DNA from: Chloroflexota bacterium
Lineage (GTDB): Bacteria; Chloroflexota; Anaerolineae; Anaerolineales; Anaerolineaceae
NCBI GenBank assembly: GCA_012517865.1
Contig: JAAYUC010000006.1
Location: 1-64,000 of the forward strand
Reading direction: 5' to 3'
DNA: 64,000 nucleotides
Under the pieces are notes generated by a model. That model was not told where the DNA came from. It saw nothing but the letters and a program-made list of their open reading frames with translations, and searched no databases. This document shows, one piece after another, positions 23,086 through 33,492 of this stretch. Position 1 is the first letter of the stretch; every line of letters starts with the position of its first letter. The position numbers and the translations under genes are program-made.

Positions 23086-24726
23086 ATGACGACGCTACGA
23101 AAACACGCTCTGACCATTTCCCTCGCATTATCCTTGCTTTCGTTATTCAGCTTGCTGATTCCGCAATCAGCAGCCGCGCGCTCAGCCGCTCCGCAGGGAA
23201 TTGGCCCCGACGTTGCCAATCCAACCCCGGACCTCAGCGGCGCGAAAGTGCATGGCTATTTCTTCTATTCGAAAACCTGCAGCCACTGTCTTGAAATTTT
23301 TTCAGAGATTCTTGAGCCCTTGGAAGCTGAAAACCCAGGGCTCATCGACATGCGCCTGCTTGAGCTTGGCAACCCGGAGTATTACCGTGCGATGCTGGCC
23401 GCGGAAGAAGCTTTTCAGGTAAAGCCCGAAGCGCGCGGGCTGCCGACGGTAATTTTGGGCGATGAGATTCTGATTGGGGAAGCGCCCAACAAAGAGCGCC
23501 TTGCCGCGCTGATTCAGGAAGGTCTCACGGGCTCCGGCATCGCTTTTCCCGATATTTCGGGGATAGATCCTGAACTCATGATTTCTATTCCGGTGGGCAG
23601 CCTGAACGAAGAGGTGGAAGCTTGCACAACCACCAACCCCGAAGCCTGCGCCGTAGACGCTCCCATTTATGCCGCCTACTTCTATCAGGTTGGCTGCAAA
23701 GAGTGCAGCCGCGCGGACGCGGATATTAAATACCTGCAGTCACAATTCCCCCAGTTAATCATTGAAGAATTCAATATATACGAAAACACTCCCCTCGCGA
23801 ATTGGATGGCTGAACGCACCGGCCGCAGCGCCGATATACGGGTCCCCGCGCTTTTCATCGGGAACGACGCCTGGATTGGCGAAGGTGAGATTACGCCCCA
23901 GAATCTTGAGCCGGTACTGCGCGGTTACAGCGCGTCCGGTTCCGCCCGTTTCTGGGAAGAGTTTGACGCGGCTCAGGCAACCGGCGCCCTGAACGCAAGG
24001 TTCCAATCCATCGGCTGGCTGGCGATTTTGCTGGCGGGCCTGGTTGACGGTCTAAATCCCTGCGCTTTCGCGACGATTGTTTTCTTCATTTCCTATCTCA
24101 CCCTGAGCGGACGCAAAGGCAAAGAGGTCATTTTTACAGGAATCAGCTTTACTGTTGGCGTTTTCCTCACCTATCTGCTGGTCGGTCTGGGCTTCTACAA
24201 GGTGCTCGACCTGATTAAAGGCGCTCTGTCAGTTCTCAGCACAATCGTATACGCGGCAACCGCGCTCTTGTGTCTTGTATTGGCGGTTCTCAGCATTAAA
24301 GATTACTTTACCGCGCGCAAAGGCGAGCTGGAAGATATGGCTCTCAACCTCCCCAAAGCGCTGCGCAAGCGCATCAATGCCACCATCCACAGTACCAAAA
24401 AAATAAGCGGCTACGCCATCGGCGCGTTTGTTAGCGGCATCCTTGTTTCACTGCTGGAACTGGCGTGCACAGGTCAGATTTACCTGCCGACGATTATTTT
24501 CATGAGCAGCGTACCCGAGCTGCGCGGAAAAGCGATTGGCTACCTGCTGCTTTACAACCTGATGTTCATCATCCCGCTAATCGTGGTTTTTGTCTTAGCC
24601 TACTACGGCACCACCTCCAAACAGCTCAGCGCTTTCCTCAAAAAGCACGCCGCGGCAGTCAAACTGGGTATGGCGCTCGTGTTCCTCACGCTGGCCGGCT
24701 GGCTAATATTCACCCTGCTAAAGTAA
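23086..24726 (+). CDS. Thioredoxin–thioredoxin–CcdA fusion (DsbD-like electron carrier)
   Basis: The protein has 546 residues. After a signal peptide ending AAARSA come two thioredoxin-like domains outside the membrane. The first has CSHC (Cys65, Cys68) and the second CKEC (Cys204, Cys207). The C-terminal part is a CcdA/DsbD-type membrane domain of about six helices with paired cysteines in GLNPCAF (Cys326) and LELACTGQ (Cys461). Electrons would pass from cytosolic thioredoxin through the membrane pair to the outer domains. DsbD normally has one N-terminal immunoglobulin-like and one C-terminal thioredoxin domain, so this order is different. ATG 23086 was chosen because GAGAAG precedes it and the signal peptide begins there; ATG 23035 lacks an SD. 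Confidence 0.88.
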   Translation: MTTLRKHALTISLALSLLSLFSLLIPQSAAARSAAPQGIGPDVANPTPDLSGAKVHGYFFYSKTCSHCLEIFSEILEPLEAENPGLIDMRLLELGNPEYYRAMLAAEEAFQVKPEARGLPTVILGDEILIGEAPNKERLAALIQEGLTGSGIAFPDISGIDPELMISIPVGSLNEEVEACTTTNPEACAVDAPIYAAYFYQVGCKECSRADADIKYLQSQFPQLIIEEFNIYENTPLANWMAERTGRSADIRVPALFIGNDAWIGEGEITPQNLEPVLRGYSASGSARFWEEFDAAQATGALNARFQSIGWLAILLAGLVDGLNPCAFATIVFFISYLTLSGRKGKEVIFTGISFTVGVFLTYLLVGLGFYKVLDLIKGALSVLSTIVYAATALLCLVLAVLSIKDYFTARKGELEDMALNLPKALRKRINATIHSTKKISGYAIGAFVSGILVSLLELACTGQIYLPTIIFMSSVPELRGKAIGYLLLYNLMFIIPLIVVFVLAYYGTTSKQLSAFLKKHAAAVKLGMALVFLTLAGWLIFTLLK

Positions 24727-24728
24727 AG

Positions 24729-24757
24729 AAAAGACCTGGCGGTGCCAGGTCTTTTTT
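24729..24757. terminator. Bidirectional intrinsic terminator
   Basis: AAGACCTGGC/GCCAGGTCTT forms a perfect 10-bp stem with loop GGT, followed by T on both strands. It serves the CcdA fusion on plus and the PHP gene on minus. Confidence 0.92.
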
Positions 24758-24765
24758 ATCTCGTT

Positions 24766-25437
24766 TTATTCCGCGGCAATTCCAATGCTTTTTACCAGCT
24801 TTGCCCAGGTGGAAATCAGGTGGACCATTTTGGTCGAACGGCGGGTTTTTTGCTCAGAGCTTTGTAAAGCTGCCCGCAGCTCCTGCGCGCTGTTAAAGTC
24901 CGGAAGAGAAAGAACCGCTCTGCCAAGCTCAGTCGTGCTGTGGGCGTCTGAGCCTACCATCTGGGGGAGCGCGAACTCTTGCGCGAAGGCAAGCGCTTGT
25001 TGGTTAAACGCGCTTTCAACACAGCGCGAATTGAACACCTCAATGCCGTCCAGATGCGGCGCCAGGGCTTCCAAGGTCGCTTTTTGCCAGCGAGACCCGC
25101 GGTACGGGTCAAAGGGGTGCGCCACGCTGATAAAAGCGCCTTGTTCGCGCAGCCTTCGCACCACCTCCATCGGCTGCAGTCCGGCAGGGATTTCTTCAGT
25201 GAGAAAATATCCCAGAATCTCACCCTCGGTGGTCATGATTTCTTCGCCCACAATCACGAGTTCAGGGGCCATCGCACGCGCTTCCAGCGCGCCTTGCAGG
25301 CTGTTGTGGTCAGTCACCGCGACTTTGGAGATGCCCTTTTTCCGGCAGGCACTCAGCAGCGCTTCCACGCTCATCAGGCTGTCTGGTGAGTATCGGGTGT
25401 GGCAGTGAAATTCTGCTTTAATGGACGCGGGGCTCAT
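24766..25437 (-). CDS. PHP-domain phosphoesterase
   Basis: The 223-residue protein shows the four PHP metal-binding motifs: FHCHTRYSPDS, VTDHNS, the Glu pair in IVGEE with VAHPF, and GSDAHS. These proteins hydrolyse phosphoesters with a two- or three-metal centre; YciV/RnaAM-like nucleases and histidinol phosphatases are relatives, and the substrate here is not defined. The start overlaps the alanine racemase stop as ATGA, so it is the second gene of that operon. An intrinsic terminator lies directly downstream. Confidence 0.88.
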   Translation of the reverse strand: MSPASIKAEFHCHTRYSPDSLMSVEALLSACRKKGISKVAVTDHNSLQGALEARAMAPELVIVGEEIMTTEGEILGYFLTEEIPAGLQPMEVVRRLREQGAFISVAHPFDPYRGSRWQKATLEALAPHLDGIEVFNSRCVESAFNQQALAFAQEFALPQMVGSDAHSTTELGRAVLSLPDFNSAQELRAALQSSEQKTRRSTKMVHLISTWAKLVKSIGIAAE

Positions 25438-26543
25438 TCAAGGTATATCCTGGGGAGTCTATCCGCCAATCCGCAAACAACCTCATAGTTAATCGTAGAC
25501 CAGCGCGCGGCGACCTCGTCAACGCTGATAGTTTCATCGCCCTGAGAGCCAATAAGCACCACTTCATCCCCAACCTTCGCCTCAGGGACCTCATCCAGCT
25601 GCAGCATGCACTGGTCCATGCATACCCGGCCAACCACGTTGACGCGTTTGCCCCCAACTAACACCTGCTGGTTATCAATGCGCCGGTAACCGTCGCCGTA
25701 GCCAATCGGCATCACGCCGATGCGTTCATTGCCCGAGGTAACGTAGCGCGAACCATAGCTGATGCCGCTGCCCTTTGGATAGGTGCGCACCGAGATTAAG
25801 CGCGCTTTCCACGCCAGCGCCGGCCTGAAATCCGACCCCAGCGGCGTCTGTGGAGAAGGCGCCATACCAAAGATGGCATCCCCCGGCCGCACCAGGTCGT
25901 ACCAGGCTTCAGGGAAATTAATGACAGCCGCCGAGTTCGCGGCATGAACAATTTGCGGTTTCAGGTCCGCGCTGCGCAGCTCATCAAGGAGTCGATTAAA
26001 AATGGAAATCTGCCTGCGTGTGTAATCTGACTGCGGCTCGTCAGCCTGGGCAAAATGGGTAAAGATGCCCTCAACGTGGATGGGGCCTCCGCGCAGCGAT
26101 TTCAGGAAATCGGGGACATCCTCAGGCAGCATCCCCAACCTTCCCATGCCCGTCTCCACCTTGACGTGCGCCTTCAGGATACCGCCGTTGATGCGCGCGA
26201 ATTCCAGGTAACTGTGCGTCAGTTCCGGATCAAAGAGAGATACGGTGATTTGCTGGTCTATCGCTTCCGGTATCTTGGAAGGCGGGGTGTAGCCGAGCAC
26301 AAGCAGTCTGCACGAAATACCCGCCCGCCTGAGAGCCAGCGCTTCTTCGATGCGGGCAACGCCGCACCAAGTGGCGCCGCCCTGCACAGCAGCCTGCGCC
26401 GCGGGGCGGGCTCCGTGGCCGTAGCCATTGGCTTTAATCACCGCCATCACTTCCACGCCAGTCAGGTCTTTTACCTTGGCGACGTTATTTCTGATGGCGT
26501 TCAGGTCTATTTCCAACCAGGTTGAGTAACTGTTAATATCCAC
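25434..26543 (-). CDS. alr: Alanine racemase
   Basis: The 369-residue PLP enzyme interconverts L- and D-alanine for peptidoglycan. The PLP lysine is in AVIKANGYGHG (Lys37), the second catalytic Tyr in SGISYGSRYV, and VGRVCMDQCMLQ is the family pattern near the C-terminal beta domain. Family members start at the strand W-x-E-I-D-L-x-A, which follows GTG 26543 directly. A TTG at 26594 would add 17 residues but lies upstream of the -10 box. That -10 box is 8 nt before the GTG and there is no SD, so the mRNA is probably leaderless. Confidence 0.92.
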   Translation of the reverse strand: MDINSYSTWLEIDLNAIRNNVAKVKDLTGVEVMAVIKANGYGHGARPAAQAAVQGGATWCGVARIEEALALRRAGISCRLLVLGYTPPSKIPEAIDQQITVSLFDPELTHSYLEFARINGGILKAHVKVETGMGRLGMLPEDVPDFLKSLRGGPIHVEGIFTHFAQADEPQSDYTRRQISIFNRLLDELRSADLKPQIVHAANSAAVINFPEAWYDLVRPGDAIFGMAPSPQTPLGSDFRPALAWKARLISVRTYPKGSGISYGSRYVTSGNERIGVMPIGYGDGYRRIDNQQVLVGGKRVNVVGRVCMDQCMLQLDEVPEAKVGDEVVLIGSQGDETISVDEVAARWSTINYEVVCGLADRLPRIYLE

Positions 26544-26551
26544 AGCAGCTA

Positions 26552-26580
26552 AGTATAATCCCCACAAAAATTCCTTACAA
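26552..26580 (-). promoter_or_regulatory. Promoter of alr-php, placed for a leaderless transcript
   Basis: On the minus strand TTGTAA (26580-26575), a 17-bp spacer and TATACT (26557-26552) end 8 nt before GTG 26543. Confidence 0.65.
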
Positions 26581-26655
26581 GCGCAAAAAATCAATTAGCG
26601 CCCAACATCAGCAATATCAGGTAAAATGCAAAGCACTGTAATTTTGGGATATGCT

Positions 26656-27965
<1,310 letters not shown>

Positions 27966-27971
27966 AAAAAA

Positions 27972-28793
27972 ATGACCATCATTCAAGCCGTAATTCTCGG
28001 GATTGTGCAGGGGCTGACGGAATTTTTGCCGGTATCTTCATCCGCGCACCTGGTCTTGGTGCCATTCCTGTTTAACTGGAAACTGGACCCCGCGCAGGCT
28101 TTCGTCTTTGACGTGCTTGTGCAGCTTGGCACACTGGGGGCTGTAATCGCATATTTCTGGAAAGACCTGCTGACTATCCTGAAAGCCTGGGCAGACGGCC
28201 TCCGCACGAAAACGCCTTTCGCGGATGCTGAAAGCCGGCTGGGCTGGCTTATCATCCTGGGAACTATCCCGGCTGGCGTGGCGGGCCTGTTTCTCAAGGA
28301 TAAAGTCGAAGCTGCCTTTTCAGACCCGATGCTCACAGCTGTGATGCTCTTTCTCACCGCGGTTTTGCTTACCCTGGCGGAAGTATTCTCGAAAAAGACC
28401 CGCGATGTGAATGAACTTACGTGGCTGGACGCATTGATTATCGGAGCGTTCCAGGCAATCGCGATTTTCCCTGGGATTTCCCGCTCTGGTGCGACCATCT
28501 CAGGCGGCCTCTTCCGCGGACTTAAAAGACAGAACGCCGCGCGTTATTCTTTCCTGCTGGCCATCCCCATTATGGCTGCCGCGGGCCTGATGGCGTTCTC
28601 GGACCTCCTGGCTGTGCCCGGTTTATCCGCCTTCCTGCCGGTCGTGATAGTCGGGTTTGTTGCTGCCGCTTTGGTTGGATATTTCGCGATTCGCTGGTTT
28701 CTGTCATTTCTTAAGGCCAAAAGCCTGCTGCCTTTCGCGCTTTACTGCGCGCTACTCTCCATTGGCGTGCTGTTGGTGATGGGCACGCGATAG
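27972..28793 (+). CDS. uppP: Undecaprenyl-diphosphatase (BacA/UppP)
   Basis: The 273-residue integral membrane protein dephosphorylates undecaprenyl diphosphate to recycle the carrier for peptidoglycan. Motifs are GIVQGLTEFLPVSSSAHLVL near the N-terminus and FPGISRSGATISGG in the middle, the two blocks that hold the catalytic Glu, His, Ser and Arg. It is probably co-transcribed with tgt. The stretch 28794-29058 after it shows no gene. Confidence 0.96.
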   Translation: MTIIQAVILGIVQGLTEFLPVSSSAHLVLVPFLFNWKLDPAQAFVFDVLVQLGTLGAVIAYFWKDLLTILKAWADGLRTKTPFADAESRLGWLIILGTIPAGVAGLFLKDKVEAAFSDPMLTAVMLFLTAVLLTLAEVFSKKTRDVNELTWLDALIIGAFQAIAIFPGISRSGATISGGLFRGLKRQNAARYSFLLAIPIMAAAGLMAFSDLLAVPGLSAFLPVVIVGFVAAALVGYFAIRWFLSFLKAKSLLPFALYCALLSIGVLLVMGTR

Positions 28794-29058
28794 CTGGCTG
28801 GCTTAGCTCCAAAGAAAGTGCAACCGCGCCTCTGACGGGTTTTTGCCCTGCAAAATTCAGGGATGGAGACGGCGGAGGAGCGCGTCAGTATTATCCATAT
28901 GGTTCTGGCCCACCCTCCCCATTCAGCATTCGTAGCGAAATCTGGAGAAATGACTCTCTGCCCGCTGAGCGCGGGCAGTTGCGGCAATTCGATTTTCAAA
29001 GACCAATCTGATTTCAGATGCGCGGTGCTGGCGCCCTGTACGCGCGGGCTTCCGCCGG

Positions 29059-29865
29059 TCAGCGTTTTGGCCCTTCAGCCCGAAATATTCCCGTGGATTT
29101 GTGAATGAAAATGCCCCCGTCCCTGTCAATTTTGCGCTGGAAGAAAGCCGCCATGTCGCAGATTTGGTCTTTACAAAACCAGATTTGCCCGGTTGGCGTG
29201 CTGAAGACATAATCCGCCAATAATTCCGCGTCTGTGACCCACAAGTCGCTGGCGTAGGGAATCAACTCCACGCGCTCAAAAAACGGCTCAATTTGTCCGC
29301 GGCCGTTTTCCAGGCTGAACGGACGGCTCATAGCTGTTTCGGCCTCAAAGCGCGGTTCAAATTCGCGCAGCAGGATATCTAGCTCGGCCATGTGTCTCGC
29401 GCCGTTGGTAGCCGCCAGGAATCTGCCGCCGGGCTTGAGAACCCTGGCAGCTTCTTCTATCGCGCGCGCGGGCACAGGCACATGATAGAGCATATGATTG
29501 GCAATTACAGCATCAAAGGCCTGGTCCGGGAAGGCCAGGGACTGCGCTTCCTGGCTGAGGAACTGCACCGCTTTGGGAGCCGTCAGCATTTTGCGCGCTT
29601 CCCAAATCATGCCAATGGATAAATCAGACAGGACGAGCCCGACCCCGGCAGGCAGGCGGCGCAGGTTAATTTGCCACTGCGCGGCATGCCCGCAGCCCAG
29701 TTCCAGCAGGAGCTCCCCGGCTTTTGGATTGATTTGGTCGAACACAAAACCAGCCCAATCCTGCCGTCCGGTGCTGAAAAGCATGTGAATCGTGATGCGC
29801 GAATTCAGATTACCCGGATCGCGATACTGGAATTTTTTAAGATAACGCGGGTCGTTAATTGTCAT
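29059..29865 (-). CDS. Class I SAM-dependent methyltransferase
   Basis: The 268-residue protein carries motif I ELGCGHAAQW (about 54-63), an acidic motif II around LVLSDLS, and the Methyltransf_11 pattern PDQAFDAVIANHMLYHV then LKPGGRFLAATN. It resembles UbiE/small-molecule methyltransferases. The substrate is unknown and no biosynthetic neighbours help. It is transcribed alone on the minus strand. Confidence 0.85.
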   Translation of the reverse strand: MTINDPRYLKKFQYRDPGNLNSRITIHMLFSTGRQDWAGFVFDQINPKAGELLLELGCGHAAQWQINLRRLPAGVGLVLSDLSIGMIWEARKMLTAPKAVQFLSQEAQSLAFPDQAFDAVIANHMLYHVPVPARAIEEAARVLKPGGRFLAATNGARHMAELDILLREFEPRFEAETAMSRPFSLENGRGQIEPFFERVELIPYASDLWVTDAELLADYVFSTPTGQIWFCKDQICDMAAFFQRKIDRDGGIFIHKSTGIFRAEGPKR

Positions 29866-30065
29866 AATGGCTTTCTAAAGAATCAGGCTGCCAGGCTAAA
29901 AGCGGCAGGCAGTAAATAACCTGTTTTGTACATGCGAGGATGCGGCGTTTACCGCAGTCAGTTTTATCACATTTACAGGTTTCGGTGCGAAAGGCCGGTG
30001 CAGAAAGACAGTCCAAAGTCCCTGCGGCATAGTCTCACTTCATCCTGATAATTATTAAGGTAATC

Positions 30066-30094
30066 TTGACAGATATCTATTGCCGTGCTAAATT
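30066..30094 (+). promoter_or_regulatory. Strong sigma70 promoter of the cold-shock gene
   Basis: Consensus TTGACA (30066-30071), a 17-bp spacer and TAAATT (30089-30094) lie about 45 nt upstream of ATG 30140. The surrounding UTR is AT-rich. Confidence 0.82.
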
Positions 30095-30139
30095 CAATTT
30101 AAATTTGTTTGTTCGTTTTTAAAAGAATTGGGAGAAAGC

Positions 30140-30355
30140 ATGTCAGAACGTTTGGTTGGCACCATTAAATGGTTCAGCGCCCCAAAGGGGTACGGTTTTA
30201 TCGGTCAGGAATCAGGCGAGGATATCTTCGTTCATTATTCCGCGATAGAGATGGATGGTTACAAGCGCTTGAGAGAAGGCCAGCGAGTGGAGTTTTCAAT
30301 CGAAGAAGGCCCAAAAGGAAAACAAGCCGCGAATGTAGTTGTGCTTGATAAGTAA
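30140..30355 (+). CDS. Cold-shock domain protein
   Basis: The 71-residue single-domain protein has RNP1 KGYGFIG (about 16-22) and RNP2 DIFVHY (about 28-33), which bind single-stranded RNA or DNA. It begins [12 protein letters not shown], the standard CspA-family start. GGGAGAAA lies directly upstream of ATG 30140; a TTG at 30128 is part of that SD region and was rejected. A consensus promoter and an intrinsic terminator make this a single-gene unit. Confidence 0.96.
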   Translation: MSERLVGTIKWFSAPKGYGFIGQESGEDIFVHYSAIEMDGYKRLREGQRVEFSIEEGPKGKQAANVVVLDK

Positions 30356-30375
30356 TCGATTATTACCAGCCACAG

Positions 30376-30405
30376 AAAAAAGACCGGTCTCCCGGTCTTT
30401 TTTTA
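30376..30405. terminator. Bidirectional intrinsic terminator
   Basis: AAAAAAGACCG (30376-30386) pairs with CGGTCTTTTTT (30393-30403) around a 6-nt loop. T-runs on both strands serve the cold-shock gene and the convergent aminotransferase gene. Confidence 0.92.
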
Positions 30406-30414
30406 TTTTCGTTC

Positions 30415-31566
30415 TTATCGCGACTTGAGGGCGGCAGCCATGCGTTCCAGCGCTTCCACAAGAACCGAGCGCTGGGTGCCAAAGTTCAGGCGCACAAAAG
30501 AACTCCCCTCCGGCCCGTAATCGGCGCCGCAATTCAGGCCTACCCGGGCATGTTCCTGGAAGAACCGCTGCGGATTTGGCTGCAGGTCCAGCTTTTGGCA
30601 GTCCAGCCAAGCCAAAAAGGTCCCTTCGGGCTTGCGCATTTCCACGCCCGGCAGCTCGGCTGCGATAAATTCCGCCATCCAATCCCGGTTCGCCTGAAGA
30701 TAGGCAATCAATTCCTTCAGCCAGGCATCGCCGTGCAAATAAGCGGCCCGCGCCGCGGTAAGCGCCAACAAATCCGGTCCGCTGGTCAGCCCATTCTTGA
30801 ATTCACGATAGCGGCGCGACAGCTCGGGATTGCTGATTACCGCCACCGACGCGTACAGACCGGCGATATTGTAGGTTTTGCTGGGAGCCAGGAGCGTCAG
30901 GGTGATATCGGCAATTTCCGGGTCGAGGGAGGCAATCGGAATATGCTTTCGGCCGTCGTAGGTGATATCACAATGGATTTCATCCGAGCAGATGATGACC
31001 TTGTGGCGCAGGCAAATCTCCGCCAGGCGCGTCAGCTCCTCCCGCGTAAAGACCCGCCCGGTCGGATTCTGTGGGTTGCACAGGATAAAGACCTTCACGT
31101 TTTCGGCCTCGATTTGCTTTTCGAAGCGTTCAAAATCAAGGTTGTAAGAACCGTCGGCGCCGCGCACGAGGGGGTTGGTAACGTAGGGAAGCCTGGCAGA
31201 CTGGGGCGCGGCGAAAAAAGGCGGGTAAGCTGGCGTATTAAAGAGAACCGAGGAGCCGGGCTCGGAAAATGCGCGGATAGCAAGGTTAAAACCGGTCACA
31301 ACGCCGGGAACATAACTCAGATGGGCTGGCTGCGGTTTCCAATCAAAATGACGATGGAGGTAATTCACCACAATTTCCGAGAGATCGGCAGGTGGAATCC
31401 CATAACCAAAAATGCCGTGGTCCACGCGTCGATGTAGCGCTTCCAGGACTTCAGGCGGGCTCTGAAAGTCCATATCCGCGACCCACAAAGGCAGGACGTC
31501 TTCTGGAAAGTATCTCCACTTGATGCTTTCCGTGTTCCGGCGGTCCACAATCCTGTCAAAATCCAT
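30415..31566 (-). CDS. PatB/MalY-type PLP enzyme (cystathionine beta-lyase-like aminotransferase)
   Basis: The 383-residue fold-type I PLP protein has the MalY/PatB marks: N-terminal RRNTESIKWR, LWVADMDFQSPPEV, CNPQNPTGRVF, SDEIHCDI and the PLP lysine in APSKTYNIAGL. Members cleave cystathionine or other C-S bonds to a thiol, pyruvate and ammonia, and some act as aminotransferases. Precise substrates cannot be fixed here. GGAGGAA lies 6 nt before ATG 31566. Confidence 0.92.
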   Translation of the reverse strand: MDFDRIVDRRNTESIKWRYFPEDVLPLWVADMDFQSPPEVLEALHRRVDHGIFGYGIPPADLSEIVVNYLHRHFDWKPQPAHLSYVPGVVTGFNLAIRAFSEPGSSVLFNTPAYPPFFAAPQSARLPYVTNPLVRGADGSYNLDFERFEKQIEAENVKVFILCNPQNPTGRVFTREELTRLAEICLRHKVIICSDEIHCDITYDGRKHIPIASLDPEIADITLTLLAPSKTYNIAGLYASVAVISNPELSRRYREFKNGLTSGPDLLALTAARAAYLHGDAWLKELIAYLQANRDWMAEFIAAELPGVEMRKPEGTFLAWLDCQKLDLQPNPQRFFQEHARVGLNCGADYGPEGSSFVRLNFGTQRSVLVEALERMAAALKSR

Positions 31567-31664
31567 TCACATTCCTCCGCGTTGTTATTGTCGGTATATT
31601 CTATACCCGTTAGCTCAAAAATAACGGCGGCGCCAGCATTACTGCCGCTTTGGCTTAGCAGTAC

Positions 31665-31673
31665 TGGTATACT
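31665..31673 (+). promoter_or_regulatory. Extended -10 directly before the UbiA-type gene
   Basis: TGG precedes TATACT (31668-31673), only 6 nt before ATG 31680. No SD is present, so the mRNA is probably leaderless. No good -35 box was found. Confidence 0.55.
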
Positions 31674-31679
31674 CATGGC

Positions 31680-32567
31680 ATGACGAAGCGAATCCAGGGC
31701 TTTTTTGAACTCAGCCGCCCAAAAGATTTCATTTTCTTTGTGTTGGCATACAGCCTGCCTGGCATTGCCAGCGCGCGAGGAGAATTTGGGGTTCGCTTTT
31801 TGCTGGTATGCGCGGCTAATTTCTTTGCGGTCGCCTTCACGTTCATCTTTAATCACATAGCAGACGCGCCATCGGACACTTTCGGCGAAACAAAAGCAGC
31901 GCCAAACCCCATCGCGCAAGGAATTGTGTCCGGTACCGAAGCGAATCTTGCCGCCCTTGTCAGCGCGGCGCTGGCTCTGGCGCTTTTCTGGCTGCTGGAT
32001 TGGCGCCTTGTTCCGGCAGGCCTGGCTCTGCTCGGGCTGGGCCTTCTGTACTCTTCCCGCGGGACGCGCGTGCACGGTATCTCCATGCTGGACCTGGCCG
32101 GCCACAGCTGGCTGCTCGCGCCGGCGCTCTCGGTTACCGGCTATCTCGCGTTCCGGCCGCGGCTGACCACCGAGCTGCTTTTCCTCTTTTTGCTGATGTT
32201 TTTTCTTGGTTTGGTCGGAGAGATTTCACATGAACAAAGAACGCTGCAGGCATTGGATAAAACACCGGCGCGCCAAACTGTTCTCAATATCAGCTCACGC
32301 GCGGTCCACTTCCTGCTGCTGGTCTGTTCAGCCGCGGGTTTCCTGAGCGGGATATACTTGTTTTTCTTCCTGCGCGTTTTACCCCTCCGCGCGGCAGTCT
32401 TTGTGTTGGTTTGCGCGGCAATTTTGTTAATTCCCGGAGTTCTCAAGCCCAACCGCGAGCCCGCACCCAATCCCAATCGATTGCATTTGCACGTACCGCT
32501 GGAAAAAGCCGTCGCGCTTGGTCTTTTGGTAGAATTTTTAACCAGTTTTCTAATCAAATTGCTTTAA
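31680..32567 (+). CDS. UbiA-family prenyltransferase-like membrane protein
   Basis: The 295-residue protein has about eight hydrophobic helices. The first UbiA motif appears as NHIADAPSDTFGE (N-x3-D-x3-D), which binds the prenyl diphosphate through Mg2+. The second Asp-rich loop is degenerate (GEISHEQRTL). The acceptor (quinone, chlorophyll-like or other) cannot be predicted. The next gene follows by 9 nt in the same direction. Confidence 0.78.
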   Translation: MTKRIQGFFELSRPKDFIFFVLAYSLPGIASARGEFGVRFLLVCAANFFAVAFTFIFNHIADAPSDTFGETKAAPNPIAQGIVSGTEANLAALVSAALALALFWLLDWRLVPAGLALLGLGLLYSSRGTRVHGISMLDLAGHSWLLAPALSVTGYLAFRPRLTTELLFLFLLMFFLGLVGEISHEQRTLQALDKTPARQTVLNISSRAVHFLLLVCSAAGFLSGIYLFFFLRVLPLRAAVFVLVCAAILLIPGVLKPNREPAPNPNRLHLHVPLEKAVALGLLVEFLTSFLIKLL

Positions 32568-32576
32568 TGGTGAACA

Positions 32577-33473
32577 ATGCCCACGACAAAACTTCCACTT
32601 CCCGAAATAAAACTACTGGCGGCCGAAAACTGGCGTGAATACGTGCTGGTAGATAGCGGCGATGGAAAGGCTCTGGAACGCTTTGGTCCGTACCTGTTAA
32701 TCAGCCCGGAACCACAGGCTGTCTGGAAAAAATCCCTGCCGGCATCGGAGTGGCAAAAAGCGCATGCTGTTTTGCGCGAGGAAAATAAGGAATACGGCGG
32801 GACCTGGGAGCTGCTAAAACCCATTGAAAAATCCTGGGAGATGCACTATCAAACCCTAACCTTTCAGCTTCAGTTGGGGAGTTCCCGTCACATCGGGGTT
32901 TTTCCTGAACAGGCCAGCCACTGGGATTGGATAATGGAACGCGTCGCGATGGAAAAACGCCCTCTGCGCGTCCTGAACCTTTTTGGGTATTCCGGCCTGG
33001 CAACACTGGCAGCCGCCAAAGCAGGCGCGGAGGTGACCCATGTGGATTCCTCAAAACACGCGCTGAATTGGGCAAGCTACAACCTTAAGCTCTCCCGTCT
33101 GGCCGACAGGCCGGTGCGGTGGATTGCCGAAGACGCTCTAAAATTCACGCAGCGCGAAGCCAGGCGGGGAAATAAATACGAAGGCTTGATATTGGATCCG
33201 CCGAAATTCGGCCGAGGCTCCCAAGGACAGGTGTGGGACTTTTTTAAGAAACTTCCGGATTTGGTGGAGGCCTGCCGGGCAGTTCTCTCACCAAAAGCCA
33301 GCTTCATCGTGTTCACAACCTACGCGATATCCGCTTCGGCGCTTGTAGCGCTGCAGGCTGTGCGCGATATTACCGGCAGCAAAGGCAGCTTTGAATGCGG
33401 AGAACTGGTTTCAATTGAAGAGAGCGCGGGGCATATCCTTTCGCACGCCCTCTACACGCGCTGGACTCCCTGA
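32577..33473 (+). CDS. SAM-dependent methyltransferase, RlmI/RlmK-like
   Basis: The 298-residue protein has a C-terminal Rossmann methyltransferase domain with motif I VLNLFGYSGLATLAAAKAG, acidic VTHVDSSKHAL and motif IV ILDPPKFGRG. The LFGYSG and DPPKFGRG forms are those of 23S rRNA C5-cytosine methyltransferases (RlmI) and relatives. The PUA domain usual in RlmI is not evident in the N-terminal 100 residues. Target RNA is an inference. It is coupled to the UbiA-like gene upstream. Confidence 0.85.
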   Translation: MPTTKLPLPEIKLLAAENWREYVLVDSGDGKALERFGPYLLISPEPQAVWKKSLPASEWQKAHAVLREENKEYGGTWELLKPIEKSWEMHYQTLTFQLQLGSSRHIGVFPEQASHWDWIMERVAMEKRPLRVLNLFGYSGLATLAAAKAGAEVTHVDSSKHALNWASYNLKLSRLADRPVRWIAEDALKFTQREARRGNKYEGLILDPPKFGRGSQGQVWDFFKKLPDLVEACRAVLSPKASFIVFTTYAISASALVALQAVRDITGSKGSFECGELVSIEESAGHILSHALYTRWTP

Positions 33474-33492
33474 TACGGCCGGATTACGCGAC

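Noticed and set aside
28863-29108. 81-codon ORF after uppP
   Set aside because: No SD, no similarity, unusual composition, and it overlaps the methyltransferase 3' end.
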